NCBI RefSeq assembly: GCF_001263415.1
Contig: NZ_LGTE01000011.1
Coordinates: 33,772-97,771 of the forward strand
DNA: 64,000 nt
Source of the DNA: Thermincola ferriacetica
GTDB taxonomy: Bacteria; Bacillota; Thermincolia; Thermincolales; Thermincolaceae
Direction: 5' to 3'
Part shown: positions 46,137 through 56,055 of the stretch, one piece after another
How the letters are laid out: each line of letters opens with the position of its first letter
Position numbering within the stretch: position 1 is the first letter of the stretch
Notes under the pieces: model-generated
Told to the model about the DNA's origin: nothing
The model's input: the letters and a program-made list of their open reading frames with translations, nothing else
Databases searched by the model: none
Made by a program: the position numbers and the translations under genes

Positions 46137-48470
46137 TTAGCCCTCCTGAAGCGCTCTTGCTAAAACCTCATCCATGTGTTCCACCAGGACAAATTCCATT
46201 TTAGATTTCACCTTTTGCGGTATTTCCTCTAGGTCTTTTTTATTGTCTTTGGGCAGAATGACAACCTTAATCCCGGCCCGGTGAGCGGCCAGCACTTTTT
46301 CTTTTATGCCTCCTACAGGTAAAACCCGGCCCCGTAAAGTTATCTCGCCCGTCATGGCCACTTCGCGTCTGGTCTTCCTCTGCGTCAAAGCCGATGCCAG
46401 AGCTGTGGCCATGGTGATACCCGCAGAGGGGCCATCCTTGGGAATAGCGCCTTCCGGCACGTGGATATGGGTGTCGTATTTATCGTAAAAATCCGGGTCT
46501 ATTTTCAATTCCGAGGCCTTAGACCGAATATAACTGAATGCCGCCTGGGCCGATTCCTTCATCACATCGCCCAGTTTACCCGTCAGGGTGAGCTTACCGG
46601 TTCCCTTCATTACGGTTACTTCTACAGCCAGGACATCGCCGCCTGTTTCGGTCCAGGCCAGGCCAGTGGCAATACCCACTTCATCTTCCTTTTCAGCCAC
46701 GCCAAACCTGTAACTGGGGATGCCCAAAAACTGTTCCAGATTCTGTATGGAAACCTTAACCCGCTTTTGGTTTTTTTGCACAATCTGGCGGGCTGCTTTG
46801 CGGCAGATAGCGGCTATTTCCCGTTCCAGGTTACGCACACCGGCTTCCCTGGTGTATTCGCGGATAATTTTCCGGATTACATTTTCTGACATTTGCAGTT
46901 GCCCGGCTTTTAACCCATGTTCTTTCAACTGCTTCGGAATTAAGTGGCGCTGAGCAATTTGTACCTTTTCTTCTTCTGTATACCCGGAAATATATATAAC
47001 TTCCATCCTGTCCAGAAGCGGCCTCGGCACAGGATGCAGGGCATTTGCCGTAGTTATAAACATGACATCGGACAAGTCAAAGGGACTTTCTATATAATGG
47101 TCGCTGAAAGAGTTGTTTTGCTCAGGGTCAAGGACTTCCAACAGAGCCGCCGAGGGGTCTCCCCTGAAATCCATACTCATTTTGTCTATTTCATCGAGCA
47201 GGAACACTGGATTCCGTGAACCTGCCTGCTTAATGCCCTGAATAATACGGCCCGGCATAGCCCCTACGTAAGTCCTACGATGTCCTCTGATTTCCGCTTC
47301 ATCACGCACCCCCCCGAGGGACATCCGGACGAAATTTCGTTCCAGAGCCCTGGCAATGGATTTGGCCAGCGAAGTCTTCCCTACACCGGGCGGCCCTACA
47401 AAACATAAAATTGGGCCCTTCAGCTTTTTGGCCAGTTTTCTGATGGCTAAATATTCCAGGATACGTTCTTTGACCTTGTCCAAACCATAATGGTCTTCAT
47501 TTAAGACCTTCTCAGCCTGGTTAATATCAAGCCGGTCCCTGGTTGTCTTCCGCCACGGCAGGGCCAACAACCAATCCAGGTAAGTTCTGATCACTCCTGA
47601 CTCAGCGGCCATCGGAGGCATTTTATCAAGCCTCTCCACTTCCTTCAGGGCTTTTTCCTCGACTTCCTTCGGCATCCTGGCTTTTTTGATCTTGGCCCTG
47701 TATTCTTCTGTTTCGGCTGTTTTCTCATCCTTTTCGCCCAGTTCTTTCTGGATAGCCTTTAACTGTTCCCGGAGATAGTATTCCTTTTGGGTCTTTTCCA
47801 TCTGCTTGCGGACCCGGAGATTTATCTTTCTTTCCAACTCCAGGATTTCCATCTCCTTGGCCAGTATTTCACAGAGGATCTCCAGTCTCTTCTTGGCTTC
47901 TATTGCCTCCAGCACCCTTTGTTTGTCTTCAGTTTTCAGAGCCAGATGAGATACGATAATATCCGCCAGACGACCCGGATCCTCCAGGTTAACCACCGTA
48001 ATAACAGTCTCCGGCGGTATGCGCTTGCTCATTTTCACATATTGCTCAAACTGGTTGACAAGGCTTCGCATCAATGCTTCTATTTCCGGGGTAACCTCGT
48101 GCTGTTCAGCATACTCTTCTATCTCAACCTTAAAATAAGGTTCATGTTCGAGGAATTTAACGACTTTAGCGCGCGCCAAGCCCTCAACAAGAATTCTTAT
48201 AGTGCCCCCAGGCAGTTTCAATAATTGCTTTACTTCGGCCACAGTACCGGTGTGGTAAATGTCATTTTCTCCCGGTTCATCAGTATGGGCTTCCTTTTGG
48301 GTAGCAAGAAAAATAATTCTGTCCTGAACCATGGTTTCCTCGATTGCTTTCACGGACTTTTCCCGGCCAACATCCAAATGTATTACCATATAGGGAAATA
48401 CCAAAATCCCGCGCAAAGGCAAAAGTGGTAATGTTTTTGTAACCTTCGCTGCATCCGATTGGTCGGTCAT
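46137..48470 (-). CDS. lon: ATP-dependent protease LonA
   Basis: 777 residues: N-terminal substrate domain, AAA module (Walker [19 protein letters not shown], Walker [12 protein letters not shown]) and protease domain with serine in [14 protein letters not shown] and lysine in [15 protein letters not shown]. Degrades misfolded and regulatory proteins. A sigma-A promoter (48507-48535) precedes it. Confidence 0.98.
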   Translation of the reverse strand: MTDQSDAAKVTKTLPLLPLRGILVFPYMVIHLDVGREKSVKAIEETMVQDRIIFLATQKEAHTDEPGENDIYHTGTVAEVKQLLKLPGGTIRILVEGLARAKVVKFLEHEPYFKVEIEEYAEQHEVTPEIEALMRSLVNQFEQYVKMSKRIPPETVITVVNLEDPGRLADIIVSHLALKTEDKQRVLEAIEAKKRLEILCEILAKEMEILELERKINLRVRKQMEKTQKEYYLREQLKAIQKELGEKDEKTAETEEYRAKIKKARMPKEVEEKALKEVERLDKMPPMAAESGVIRTYLDWLLALPWRKTTRDRLDINQAEKVLNEDHYGLDKVKERILEYLAIRKLAKKLKGPILCFVGPPGVGKTSLAKSIARALERNFVRMSLGGVRDEAEIRGHRRTYVGAMPGRIIQGIKQAGSRNPVFLLDEIDKMSMDFRGDPSAALLEVLDPEQNNSFSDHYIESPFDLSDVMFITTANALHPVPRPLLDRMEVIYISGYTEEEKVQIAQRHLIPKQLKEHGLKAGQLQMSENVIRKIIREYTREAGVRNLEREIAAICRKAARQIVQKNQKRVKVSIQNLEQFLGIPSYRFGVAEKEDEVGIATGLAWTETGGDVLAVEVTVMKGTGKLTLTGKLGDVMKESAQAAFSYIRSKASELKIDPDFYDKYDTHIHVPEGAIPKDGPSAGITMATALASALTQRKTRREVAMTGEITLRGRVLPVGGIKEKVLAAHRAGIKVVILPKDNKKDLEEIPQKVKSKMEFVLVEHMDEVLARALQEG

Positions 48471-48506
48471 AACGGTTCCTCCTTATTGTTCAATACCTGC
48501 CTTAAT

Positions 48507-48535
48507 ATTATATACTCTCTGGAAAAGCCCTGCAA
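48507..48535 (-). promoter_or_regulatory. sigma-A promoter of lonA-engB
   Basis: Minus strand: TTGCAG (complement 48530-48535), 17 bases, TATAAT (complement 48507-48512). AAGGAGG lies just before the lonA start. Confidence 0.75.
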
Positions 48536-48569
48536 GTCGTCCGGCTTCAGGGAAACCATCAACCAATAG

Positions 48570-48594
48570 GAAACCCCGTAACAAAACGGGGCTT
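48570..48594 (-). terminator. intrinsic terminator after lonB
   Basis: Minus strand: GCCCCGT, TTTGT loop, ACGGGGTTTCC. Two bases after the lonB stop. Confidence 0.7.
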
Positions 48595-48595
48595 C

Positions 48596-50278
48596 TTAAA
48601 CAGATAAAGCAGATAACACATCTACCTGGTGATAACTTTCAGGAGCAGACTTGGCGGAAAAAAGGGCTCTGCTAACTATTTCCTGTAAATTTTCTACCCC
48701 AATTACCTCTATTCCTTCCATTTCCCTGAAAATCGCCTGGTAGTTATCTTTAGGAATAAATACCGTTGTAGCTCCGGCCTGTTTAGCCGCTTCAACCTTT
48801 GCCACTATGCCGCCAACCGGTTTTACTTTCCCCTGGATAGACAGTTCGCCTGTCATCGCCACCTTGTTGTCTACCGGAATGCCTTTAATGGCAGACAAAA
48901 TGGCTGTAGCTATGGTGACTCCGGCGGAAGGCCCGTCTATAGGGATCCCACCGGGGAAATTCACGTGAATGTCATACTTATTGGGTTCAATTTTAAAAGT
49001 ATGCCTTAAAACAGTCAGCACATTTTCCACGGAACCCTTGGCCATACTTTTGCGTTTCATCACCTTGGAACCGTTGCCAATCTCTTCTTCTTCCACCATT
49101 CCTGTAACAGTCACTTTACCGCGGCCCGCCCCAACTTCAATTGCGCTAACTTCCACCTCAACCAGCATACCCATATTGGGGCCGTAAACAGCTAAACCGT
49201 TAACAACACCCACCTGGGGCAGCAAAGGTACTTTTTTCTCAGGCCGGGGCGAATATTGACCACTGTTCACCACCCATTCAATGTCACTAACCTTTATTAA
49301 CTGCCTGTTGTCAGTCATAGCTATACCGGCGGCAATCTGGACAATATTTACCGCTTCCCGGCCGTTATTGGCATACTTCTTGACCACATCCAGGGCGCCC
49401 GGTTCTGCCTCAAAGCCTATTTTCCTGCGCGCATTTTCAGCAATTATGCCAATTTCATCAGGCAGTAGCGCGCGAAAAAACACCTCCAGGCACCGGGACC
49501 GGATGGCCGACGGTATCTCGTGCGGCATCCTGGTTGTAGCTCCCACCAGTCGGAAATCAGCCGGTAAACCATTTTGGAAAATATCATGGATATGTACCGG
49601 TACGTTCCGGTCTTCTGAGCTGTAATAGGCGCTTTCCAGTATCACTTTCCTGTCTTCTAACACCTTGAGCAACTTATTCATCTGCACGGGGTGCAATTCG
49701 CCTATTTCATCAATAAACAGCATACCCCCATGGGCTTTTGTTACAGCGCCCGGTTTGGGCTGCGGTATGCCTGCCTGACCCATAGGCCCGGCCCCCTGGT
49801 AAATAGGATCATGCACAGAACCAATTAACGGGTCCGCTATCCCGCGCTCGTCAAACCTGGCCGTAGTAGCGTCAATTTCCACGAACTTGGCATCTTCCTT
49901 GAATGGAGAAGCCGGGTTTTTTTTGGCTTCCTCCAGCACCAACCGGGCAGCCGCTGTTTTGCCGACCCCGGGAGGTCCATAAATAATTACATGCTGTGGG
50001 TTGGGTCCGCATAAAGCTGCTTTTAGGGCCTTGATGCCTTCCTGCTGGCCTACTATTTCATTAAAAGTGCTCGGTCGGGTTTTCTCTGATAAAGGTTCCG
50101 TTAAAGAAATGCGGCGCATTTTCATCAGTTTTTCCATTTCTTTTTTTGATTCTTTCTCAACGGCATGTTTGTTACCCTGTTGGGCCCTTAACAAATTCCA
50201 AAAATACAGGCCAATCACAACAGCAAAAAAGATTTGGACAAAGCTCAAAAATCCTCCCAAACCGTTTAAAAAATCCAC
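48596..50278 (-). CDS. lonB: sporulation-type ATP-dependent protease LonB
   Basis: 560 residues: N-terminal membrane helix (about 8-28), AAA domain (Walker [35 protein letters not shown]) and protease domain with DGPSAGVTIATA serine and GGIVAKVEAAKQAG lysine. It lacks the LonA N-terminal domain. In Bacillus LonB is forespore expressed and membrane localised. Upstream there is a 870-base repeat-rich gap before clpX. Confidence 0.95.
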   Translation of the reverse strand: MDFLNGLGGFLSFVQIFFAVVIGLYFWNLLRAQQGNKHAVEKESKKEMEKLMKMRRISLTEPLSEKTRPSTFNEIVGQQEGIKALKAALCGPNPQHVIIYGPPGVGKTAAARLVLEEAKKNPASPFKEDAKFVEIDATTARFDERGIADPLIGSVHDPIYQGAGPMGQAGIPQPKPGAVTKAHGGMLFIDEIGELHPVQMNKLLKVLEDRKVILESAYYSSEDRNVPVHIHDIFQNGLPADFRLVGATTRMPHEIPSAIRSRCLEVFFRALLPDEIGIIAENARRKIGFEAEPGALDVVKKYANNGREAVNIVQIAAGIAMTDNRQLIKVSDIEWVVNSGQYSPRPEKKVPLLPQVGVVNGLAVYGPNMGMLVEVEVSAIEVGAGRGKVTVTGMVEEEEIGNGSKVMKRKSMAKGSVENVLTVLRHTFKIEPNKYDIHVNFPGGIPIDGPSAGVTIATAILSAIKGIPVDNKVAMTGELSIQGKVKPVGGIVAKVEAAKQAGATTVFIPKDNYQAIFREMEGIEVIGVENLQEIVSRALFSAKSAPESYHQVDVLSALSV

Positions 50279-50388
50279 AATAAAAGCCCCCTCGAAACAA
50301 TATGTATCATTGACAATTAATAGTATTGCCAGTGTCTTCCCCTTTTATCCTGCCCCCGCCCGGTACCTCCAACACTGTATCAATCGTT

Positions 50389-50480
50389 GCTCTGTAGCTG
50401 CGGTTTGCCGCTGTAGAGGCGAAACAACCGTTGCTCTATAGAAGGCCGCTACACCGGTGAAACAACCGTTGCTCCGAGGC
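50389..50480. repeat. tandem 36-38-bp arm repeats, copy B flank
   Basis: Two adjoining units, GCCGCTGTAGAGGCGAAACA... (50407-50444) and GCCGCTACACCGGTGAAACA... (50445-50480), both ending ACAACCGTTGCTC-like. The same wording forms the terminal arms of the type 2 repeat and flanks the copy at 61.6 kb. 50279-50388 shows no named feature. Confidence 0.75.
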
Positions 50481-50497
50481 TGCGCCTTCCCAGCTAA

Positions 50498-50766
50498 GGA
50501 GGGGTGGGTAGGGTTCTCCGCTACCAGGGAGCTTGGTGCTGCGAAACCGCAGACAGGCAGGCAGTGTTCCCGAACTCGATGGCTCATAATGATATCCTTA
50601 ATAGTTAGGCCGCCTCCCGTCCAGGACACTCAACATGAGTTGAGTGCCGGACTTCCCGGCGGCCTTCGCCATCTTCAAACATTCGCGAACCCCCTGCCTG
50701 CCCGGCTGCGGTTTCGCGGGCGCAGTCGCTCCCAAACGGTAGCCGGAGAACCCTGCCCACCCCTCC
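50498..50766. repeat. long palindromic repeat type 1, copy B
   Basis: 269 bp with complementary ends (GGAGGGGTGGGTAGGGTTCT ... AGAACCCTGCCCACCCCTCC). The centre contains GGCCGCC-TCCC-GTCC..CACTCAAC-ATGA-GTTGAGTG..GGAC-TTCC-GGCGGCC. Nearly identical to copy C in inverted orientation. It sits between lonB and clpX. Confidence 0.88.
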
Positions 50767-50823
50767 CTTTTGCCGGTAGGCGCTGTTCGGCGAAACAACC
50801 GTCGCTTTAAGAAAAACAGTAGA

Positions 50824-51048
50824 TACCGCTATGGAGGTAAAACAACAAGTTGCGACCTGGTGGAGGGCAGGTAGACAGTGTTAACGACAGTGAAGGCTTA
50901 AAATCGCTGTTTCCGGTACGGACGCCGGAAACCCGGCCATGAGTCACGGATGACGATTTGGCCGGGTTCAGCGATTTCAACCGTACAGAGTTTACACTGT
51001 CTCCACCCGTAACCTTGGAGCAACGGTTGTTTACCTCCATAGCGGTTA
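50824..51048. repeat. long palindromic repeat type 2, copy B
   Basis: 225 bp bounded by ACCGCTATGGAGGTAAAACA (from 50825) and its complement ending at 51047. Internal hairpins GTTTCCGGTACGGACGCCGGAAAC (50909-50932) and AACCCGGCC ... GGCCGGGTT. The core matches copy A (17539-17761) at about 80%, while the arms differ from copy A but match each other. Confidence 0.87.
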
Positions 51049-51116
51049 CAGCAACTCACGGCTGTGGTTTGGCAGCATAAAGCTCCGTGGTAGCGGAGAG
51101 CCTACCCATCCCCCAA

Positions 51117-51145
51117 ACAAAAAAGCCACCGGATTCGGTGGCTTT
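51117..51145 (-). terminator. intrinsic terminator after clpX
   Basis: Minus strand: AAAGCCACCG, AATC, CGGTGGCTTT then TTTG. Five bases beyond the clpX stop. Confidence 0.88.
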
Positions 51146-51149
51146 AGTA

Positions 51150-52409
51150 CTAAGCAGTAACTTCTTTTTTCTTTTTTCTATCTACCGTCACGAGAATGGG
51201 CGGTTCTTTTTTCAACACAACTTCTTTGGTTATAGTACATTTAGCAATATCATCTCTGGACGGTATGTCATACATAACTTCAAGCATAATATCCTCGATG
51301 ATGGCCCTGAGCCCCCGCGCGCCCGTATTTCTCTTCATAGCCTCCTGGGCAATTGTCCGGAGGGCATCATCCGTAAATTCCAGCGCGATATTATCCAGTT
51401 CAAAGAGTTTCTGATACTGTTTAATCAGCGCATTTCTTGGTTCGGTAAGTATTCTTACCAGAGCGTTTTCATCCAAAGCTTCCAGAGTAACAATTACCGG
51501 TAACCGGCCTACAAACTCGGGAATCAAACCAAATTTCAACAAGTCTTCCGGTAATATGTGTTTTAAAATGTCACCGACGTTCTTTTCCTTTTGGCTCTTT
51601 ATTTCGGCCCCAAAACCAAGGGTCTTTTTGCCAATCCTGTTTTGGATAATCTTTTCTATACCATCGAAGGCGCCGCCACAGATAAACAGGATATTGGTGG
51701 TATCCAACTGGATGAATTCCTGATGTGGGTGCTTACGTCCCCCCTGCGGCGGAACGCTTGCCACAGTGCCTTCAAGAATTTTTAGCAGAGCCTGCTGCAC
51801 ACCTTCACCCGAAACATCCCTGGTAATGGAGGGGTTTTCAGACTTGCGGGCAATTTTATCTATCTCGTCAATATAGACGATACCCTTTTCAGCTTTTTCC
51901 ACATCATAATCCGCTGCCTGAATCAGCTTAAGCAGGATATTTTCTACGTCCTCGCCCACATAGCCTGCCTCGGTAAGGGAAGTGGCATCGGCTATGGCGA
52001 AAGGCACGTTCAGCAATCGGGCCAAAGTTTGCGCTAATAATGTTTTACCACTGCCCGTAGGGCCAAGCATGACAATATTGCTCTTCTGGAGCTCGACATC
52101 ATCGATTTTATTACCCATATTTATTCTCTTGTAGTGGTTGTAAACAGCCACTGCCAACGCCTTTTTGGCAGGTTCCTGACCTATAACGTACTGGTCAAGA
52201 ATTTCTTTGATTTCCCTGGGCTTGGGAAGTTCACCAATCTCTACGCCGATATCTTCGTTTAGTTCCTCTTCGATAATCTCGTTACACAGTTCAATACATT
52301 CATCGCAGATATAAACTCCCGGCCCGGCCACCAGTTTTTTAACCTGGTCCTGTAACTTGCCGCAAAAAGAGCATTTTAGTTGCCCTTTATCATCACTGAA
52401 CTTATACAT
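51150..52409 (-). CDS. clpX: ClpXP unfoldase ClpX
   Basis: 419 residues. Zinc-binding N-terminus ([24 protein letters not shown]), Walker [16 protein letters not shown], Walker [12 protein letters not shown], and the GAR/IGF-type pore and ClpP-binding loops ([13 protein letters not shown]). Delivers unfolded proteins to ClpP. It starts 20 bases after clpP; tig-clpP-clpX run as one operon. Confidence 0.98.
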   Translation of the reverse strand: MYKFSDDKGQLKCSFCGKLQDQVKKLVAGPGVYICDECIELCNEIIEEELNEDIGVEIGELPKPREIKEILDQYVIGQEPAKKALAVAVYNHYKRINMGNKIDDVELQKSNIVMLGPTGSGKTLLAQTLARLLNVPFAIADATSLTEAGYVGEDVENILLKLIQAADYDVEKAEKGIVYIDEIDKIARKSENPSITRDVSGEGVQQALLKILEGTVASVPPQGGRKHPHQEFIQLDTTNILFICGGAFDGIEKIIQNRIGKKTLGFGAEIKSQKEKNVGDILKHILPEDLLKFGLIPEFVGRLPVIVTLEALDENALVRILTEPRNALIKQYQKLFELDNIALEFTDDALRTIAQEAMKRNTGARGLRAIIEDIMLEVMYDIPSRDDIAKCTITKEVVLKKEPPILVTVDRKKKKEVTA

Positions 52410-52429
52410 AAGATTTCACCTCTTGTTCC

Positions 52430-53014
52430 TTACTTCCTGACCGAGATCACCTCGTCGACAATGCCGTATTTCCGGGCCTCTTCCGCAGACATAAAGAAAT
52501 CTCTTTCCGTATCTCTGGCAATTACTTCCACAGGTTGGCCCGTATGCTTCGCCAGGAGTTCATTTAAAACAGATTTCATACGCAGAATTTCCTTGGCATG
52601 GATATCAATATCCGTCGCCTGTCCCTGAACACCGCCCAGCGGCTGGTGGATCATAATCCTGGTATAGGGCAAGGCATATCTTTTCCCTTTCGTCCCGGCA
52701 GCCAATAAGAAGGAACCCATACTGGCAGCCTGACCCATACAAATAGTTGAAACGTCCGGCTTAATATACTGCATGGTATCGTAGATAGCCATACCTGCTG
52801 TAACTACTCCACCGGGGGAGTTGATGTAAATATGAATGTCCTTATCAGGATCTTCTGCTTCCAGGAATAACATCTGGGCGATTACCAGATTGGCAACCAT
52901 ATCATCTATTGGCCCACCGATAAAAATTATACGGTCTTTTAACAACCGGGAATAAATATCGTAAGCCCGTTCACCACGGTTGGTTTGCTCTACTACTATA
53001 GGAACTAAATTCAT
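52430..53014 (-). CDS. clpP: ClpP serine peptidase
   Basis: 194 residues. Catalytic serine in [15 protein letters not shown], histidine in [10 protein letters not shown], aspartate in DTERDFFMS. Forms the tetradecameric proteolytic chamber used by ClpX. Lies 73 bases after tig. Confidence 0.98.
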   Translation of the reverse strand: MNLVPIVVEQTNRGERAYDIYSRLLKDRIIFIGGPIDDMVANLVIAQMLFLEAEDPDKDIHIYINSPGGVVTAGMAIYDTMQYIKPDVSTICMGQAASMGSFLLAAGTKGKRYALPYTRIMIHQPLGGVQGQATDIDIHAKEILRMKSVLNELLAKHTGQPVEVIARDTERDFFMSAEEARKYGIVDEVISVRK

Positions 53015-53087
53015 ATATAGGACACCTCACTTTAATTATACACTTGTTAATAATTTTATGCAAAAATTCTCTTTGCCCTTAAATATT

Positions 53088-54377
53088 TTATTTAATCGTT
53101 GCATGGTCCACCAAAAACTGGACAGTTTTATTGATGGCAATTGACTGTTTAAGCGCTTCCATATTTCCCTGGTTTTCAATAAAGGTTCTCATTAATCCTG
53201 GCTCTGCGTTATATTGAGCAGCCATTGTTTTAATTTCCTCTTCAAGGTCTTCTTCTGTTGGTTCAATATTTTCTTTTTTCGCTATTGCTTCTAAAACCAA
53301 AGTGGCTTTTACTCTATTTTCAGCATCCGGGCGATGCTGTTCCCTGAGAGCCTCCATGTTTGAATTGGTAAACTTCAGATATTCTTCCAGGCTCAATCCC
53401 TGCAAAGATAAACGTTGGGCAAGACTTTGAATCATAGAATCAATTCTCTGCTCAACCATTATATTAGGTATCTCTACTTCGGCATTTTCCACCGCTTTGG
53501 CCACCAACAGGTCCTTCATTTCATGTTCTGCTTTTTGTTCGGCAGCTTCTTTTAGTTTATTCGAAATATCCTTCTTTAATTCCTCAAGGGTTTCAAACTC
53601 GCTGACATCTTTGGCCAATTCATCGTCTATGGCTGCAAGTTGTTTCCTCTTGATTGCCTTAACCTCTACTTTGAAGACGGCATCCTTGCCAGCAAGATCA
53701 GCAGCATGGTAATTCTCAGGGAAAGTTACTTTGATTTCCCTGGTTTCGCCAACCTTCGCCCCTACCAGTTGGTCTTCGAAGCCGGGAATAAAGGTGCCGG
53801 AACCCAGCTCCAGAGAATAGTCTTTGCCGCTTCCTCCCTGAAAAGCAACGCCGTCAACAAACCCTTCGAAATCAATGACGACAGTGTCATGAAGTTGGGC
53901 CTCTCCATCTTCAACATTAATAATCTGGGCATGGCGCTGACGGAGTTTCTCCAGCTCCTGTTCAATATCTTCATCGGTGATGCTGACTTCCGGCTTTTTA
54001 ACCTCGAGGCCTTTGTACTCCCCAAGCTTAACCTCCGGTTTGACTTCGACTTTTGCTTTAAAAATAAGAGGTTTTTCGTCCCCAATCTGAACAACCTCAA
54101 TATTCGGTTTATCAATGGGCTCAATTTTTGTTTCTTTTACGGCGTCAAAGTATGCCTCCGGTACTATGTACTCTAATGCCTCATCATATAAATATTCCTT
54201 GCCCACTTTTCTTTCAACCAAAACTCTTGGAGCTTTGCCCTTCCTAAAGCCTGGGATAGACACCTTAGAAGCCACTTTTTTAAAGGCCTTTTCCATAGCT
54301 TGGGCGAATTTTTCCTGCTCTACTTCAATTTCGAGGTTAACGAGATTCTTCTCTATCTTCTCCATGTTTACTTTCAT
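53088..54377 (-). CDS. tig: trigger factor chaperone
   Basis: 429 residues: N-terminal ribosome-binding domain with the GFRKGKAPR signature (about 44-52), an FKBP-type prolyl isomerase (LELGSGTFIPGFEDQLVGAK) and a helical C-terminal chaperone domain. Binds nascent chains at the tunnel exit. GGAGGAG-type site upstream. First gene of the tig-clpP-clpX run. Confidence 0.97.
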   Translation of the reverse strand: MKVNMEKIEKNLVNLEIEVEQEKFAQAMEKAFKKVASKVSIPGFRKGKAPRVLVERKVGKEYLYDEALEYIVPEAYFDAVKETKIEPIDKPNIEVVQIGDEKPLIFKAKVEVKPEVKLGEYKGLEVKKPEVSITDEDIEQELEKLRQRHAQIINVEDGEAQLHDTVVIDFEGFVDGVAFQGGSGKDYSLELGSGTFIPGFEDQLVGAKVGETREIKVTFPENYHAADLAGKDAVFKVEVKAIKRKQLAAIDDELAKDVSEFETLEELKKDISNKLKEAAEQKAEHEMKDLLVAKAVENAEVEIPNIMVEQRIDSMIQSLAQRLSLQGLSLEEYLKFTNSNMEALREQHRPDAENRVKATLVLEAIAKKENIEPTEEDLEEEIKTMAAQYNAEPGLMRTFIENQGNMEALKQSIAINKTVQFLVDHATIK

Positions 54378-54544
54378 TTATGCTCCTCCTTAGACCTTTA
54401 TTAATAATATGTAAAACAAAATTCAATAAGTGTCATTATAGTCTAGCCAGTATCTGCTAATTGTAACCGTTGGTAAAACCATCTTAACATTATTCAACAA
54501 TACATTCGGGTTTCCTGCATTTTTTTAAAAAATGTTAAGATATT

Positions 54545-54582
54545 AAAATACCCCGGCAGGTGAAGTAAATCACTACCGAGGT
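54545..54582 (-). terminator. putative terminator of the tRNA operon
   Basis: Minus strand: CCTCGGTAGTGA, loop, TCACCTGCCGGGG then TATTTTAATA. Stem has mismatches. It lies 116 bases past the last tRNA; nothing else is apparent in 54378-54697. Confidence 0.45.
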
Positions 54583-54697
54583 CTTATCGACAACGAAAAA
54601 TTTGTTGAAACCCCAAATCCTGCAGTTTATTACAAGTCAGCTTCAACCGATGTGGGTAGCTGATTTCAATTTAAACAACTCAAAATGATAAAAATAA

Positions 54698-54772
54698 TGG
54701 AGCGGAAGACGGGATTCGAACCCGCGACCCTCGCCTTGGCAAGGCGATGCTCTACCACTGAGCCACTTCCGC
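54698..54772 (-). tRNA. tRNA-Gly(GCC)
   Basis: 75 bases including encoded CCA. Acceptor GCGGAAG/CTTCCGC, anticodon loop TTGCCAA, T-arm GGTTCGAATCC. Last gene of an eight-tRNA operon. Confidence 0.97.
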
Positions 54773-54909
54773 ATAAGTTATCGGTTATTCATAATTGAAA
54801 TTTTATCCTAAAATATCAGGCTTGTCAATTTTTACAGCGCAATTTTTCGGCATAAATGAACAAAGCTTCAGCAAGTTTCAATTGGCATTAATTTAAGGTA
54901 CCCAAATTT

Positions 54910-54992
54910 TGGTGCGGATGGAGGGACTTGAACCCCCACGGTTTCCCGCCAGATCCTAAGTCTGGTGCGTCTGCCAATTCCGCCACATCCGC
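54910..54992 (-). tRNA. tRNA-Leu(UAG)
   Basis: 83 bases with encoded CCA. Acceptor GCGGATG/CATCCGC, anticodon TAG between CCAGA and TCTGG, and a short class II variable arm (CGGGAAACCG). Confidence 0.96.
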
Positions 54993-55164
54993 ACATCTTG
55001 GCCCTAACGCATAAATGATTCTAACATAGCTTTAAGGGGATGTCAAGGATACTCCGCAATTACCTTTAAGGCTTCAAATACCTTACTTCAAAATGAGACA
55101 CGACTATCGGTTTTCTGTACCAAAAAACCTTCGGAAAATCACTTCCGAAGGTTCAATTTCTAAA

Positions 55165-55240
55165 TGGTGAGCCATGCTGGACTCGAACCAGCGACACCCT
55201 GATTAAAAGTCAGGTGCTCTACCAACTGAGCTAATGGCTC
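55165..55240 (-). tRNA. tRNA-Lys(UUU)
   Basis: 76 bases with encoded CCA. Acceptor GAGCCAT/ATGGCTC, anticodon loop CTTTTAA. Confidence 0.97.
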
Positions 55241-55245
55241 ATAAA

Positions 55246-55321
55246 TGGCTGGGGCGGCTGGACTCGAACCAACGCATGCGGGAGTCAAAGTCCCGTGCCT
55301 TACCAACTTGGCTACGCCCCA
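55246..55321 (-). tRNA. tRNA-Gln(UUG)
   Basis: 76 bases with encoded CCA. Acceptor TGGGGCG/CGCCCCA, anticodon loop CTTTGAC. Only five bases from tRNA-Lys. Confidence 0.97.
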
Positions 55322-55412
55322 ACAACGAAACAATTGACAATTAAAATACCCTCAAACAAACCTCTATTAAACAATTGTCAATTGTACATTGTCAATTGTC
55401 AATTAACAACTT
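55322..55412. repeat. CAATTGTC-type AT-rich palindromic repeat inside the tRNA operon
   Basis: AACAATTGACAATT near the left and CAATTGTCAATTGTACATTG plus another GTCAATTGTCAATT near the right. The motif CAATTG(T)C occurs several times in both senses and can pair across the spacer between tRNA-Gln and tRNA-His. Confidence 0.55.
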
Positions 55413-55490
55413 TGGGGTGGCTGATGGGATTCGAACCCACGAATGCAGGAGCCACAATCCTGTGTCTTGAACCGCTTGACTACAGCCACC
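55413..55490 (-). tRNA. tRNA-His(GUG)
   Basis: 78 bases with encoded CCA. Acceptor GGTGGCT/AGCCACC, anticodon loop TTGTGGC. Confidence 0.96.
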
Positions 55491-55505
55491 ATAAATTAAC
55501 CCCAA

Positions 55506-55581
55506 TGGCGCGCCTAGGAGGATTCGAACCTCCGGCACACGGATTAGAAGTCCGTTGCTCTATCCACTGAGCTATAGGCGC
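55506..55581 (-). tRNA. tRNA-Arg(UCU)
   Basis: 76 bases with encoded CCA. Acceptor GCGCCTA/TAGGCGC, anticodon loop CTTCTAA. Confidence 0.97.
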
Positions 55582-55612
55582 ATGTAACAGAAGATAGGTT
55601 TTTGAAAATTAA

Positions 55613-55686
55613 TGGAGCGGGTGATGGGAATCGAACCCACGCGACTAGCTTGGAAGGCTAGGGCTCTACCATTGAGCTACACCCGC
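55613..55686 (-). tRNA. tRNA-Gly(UCC)
   Basis: 74 bases with encoded CCA. Acceptor GCGGGTG/CACCCGC, anticodon loop CTTCCAA. Confidence 0.97.
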
Positions 55687-55706
55687 ATAATCTAATTGTA
55701 TTTAGC

Positions 55707-55783
55707 TGGTCGGGATGGAGGGATTTGAACCCCCGACCCCTTGCTCCCAAGGCAAGTGCGCTACCAAGCTGCGCTACATCCCG
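55707..55783 (-). tRNA. tRNA-Pro(UGG)
   Basis: 77 bases with encoded CCA. Acceptor CGGGATG/CATCCCG, anticodon loop CTTGGGA. First gene of the operon. Confidence 0.97.
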
Positions 55784-55846
55784 CCGGACCTGACAATGAA
55801 AATGCATCGCTCCGTGACTTCACTGCAAATCAGCAGTGCAATGAAT

Positions 55847-55875
55847 AGTATAACGCAAATTGTCTGAAGCGTCAA
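55847..55875 (-). promoter_or_regulatory. sigma-A promoter of the tRNA operon
   Basis: Minus strand: TTGACG (complement 55870-55875), 17 bases, TATACT (complement 55847-55852). About 60 bases upstream of tRNA-Pro. The remainder of 55876-56055 is AT-rich with no further feature. Confidence 0.85.
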
Positions 55876-56055
55876 CACTTTTTAAAAGGAATGTTTTTGC
55901 AATAAAAACATTTAATAACTGTTAGCTTATTCTCTCTCGGATATACTTGTCCTGTATACTGTTTTCTTATTTTAGTAATTTACATAGCTTGGTATACGCC
56001 TATTGCGTTTTATTATTATAACATATTAAAAATAAATCCTCAACAACCTATATAT

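Noticed and set aside
50345..50810. Several 60-120-residue open frames in the repeat copies (17042-17475, 50345-50810, 61548-61889) share similar translations, such as the peptide MSHRVREHCLP.
   Set aside because: The similarity follows from the DNA repeat; frames exist on both strands of a palindrome, lack ribosome sites, and end differently in each copy.
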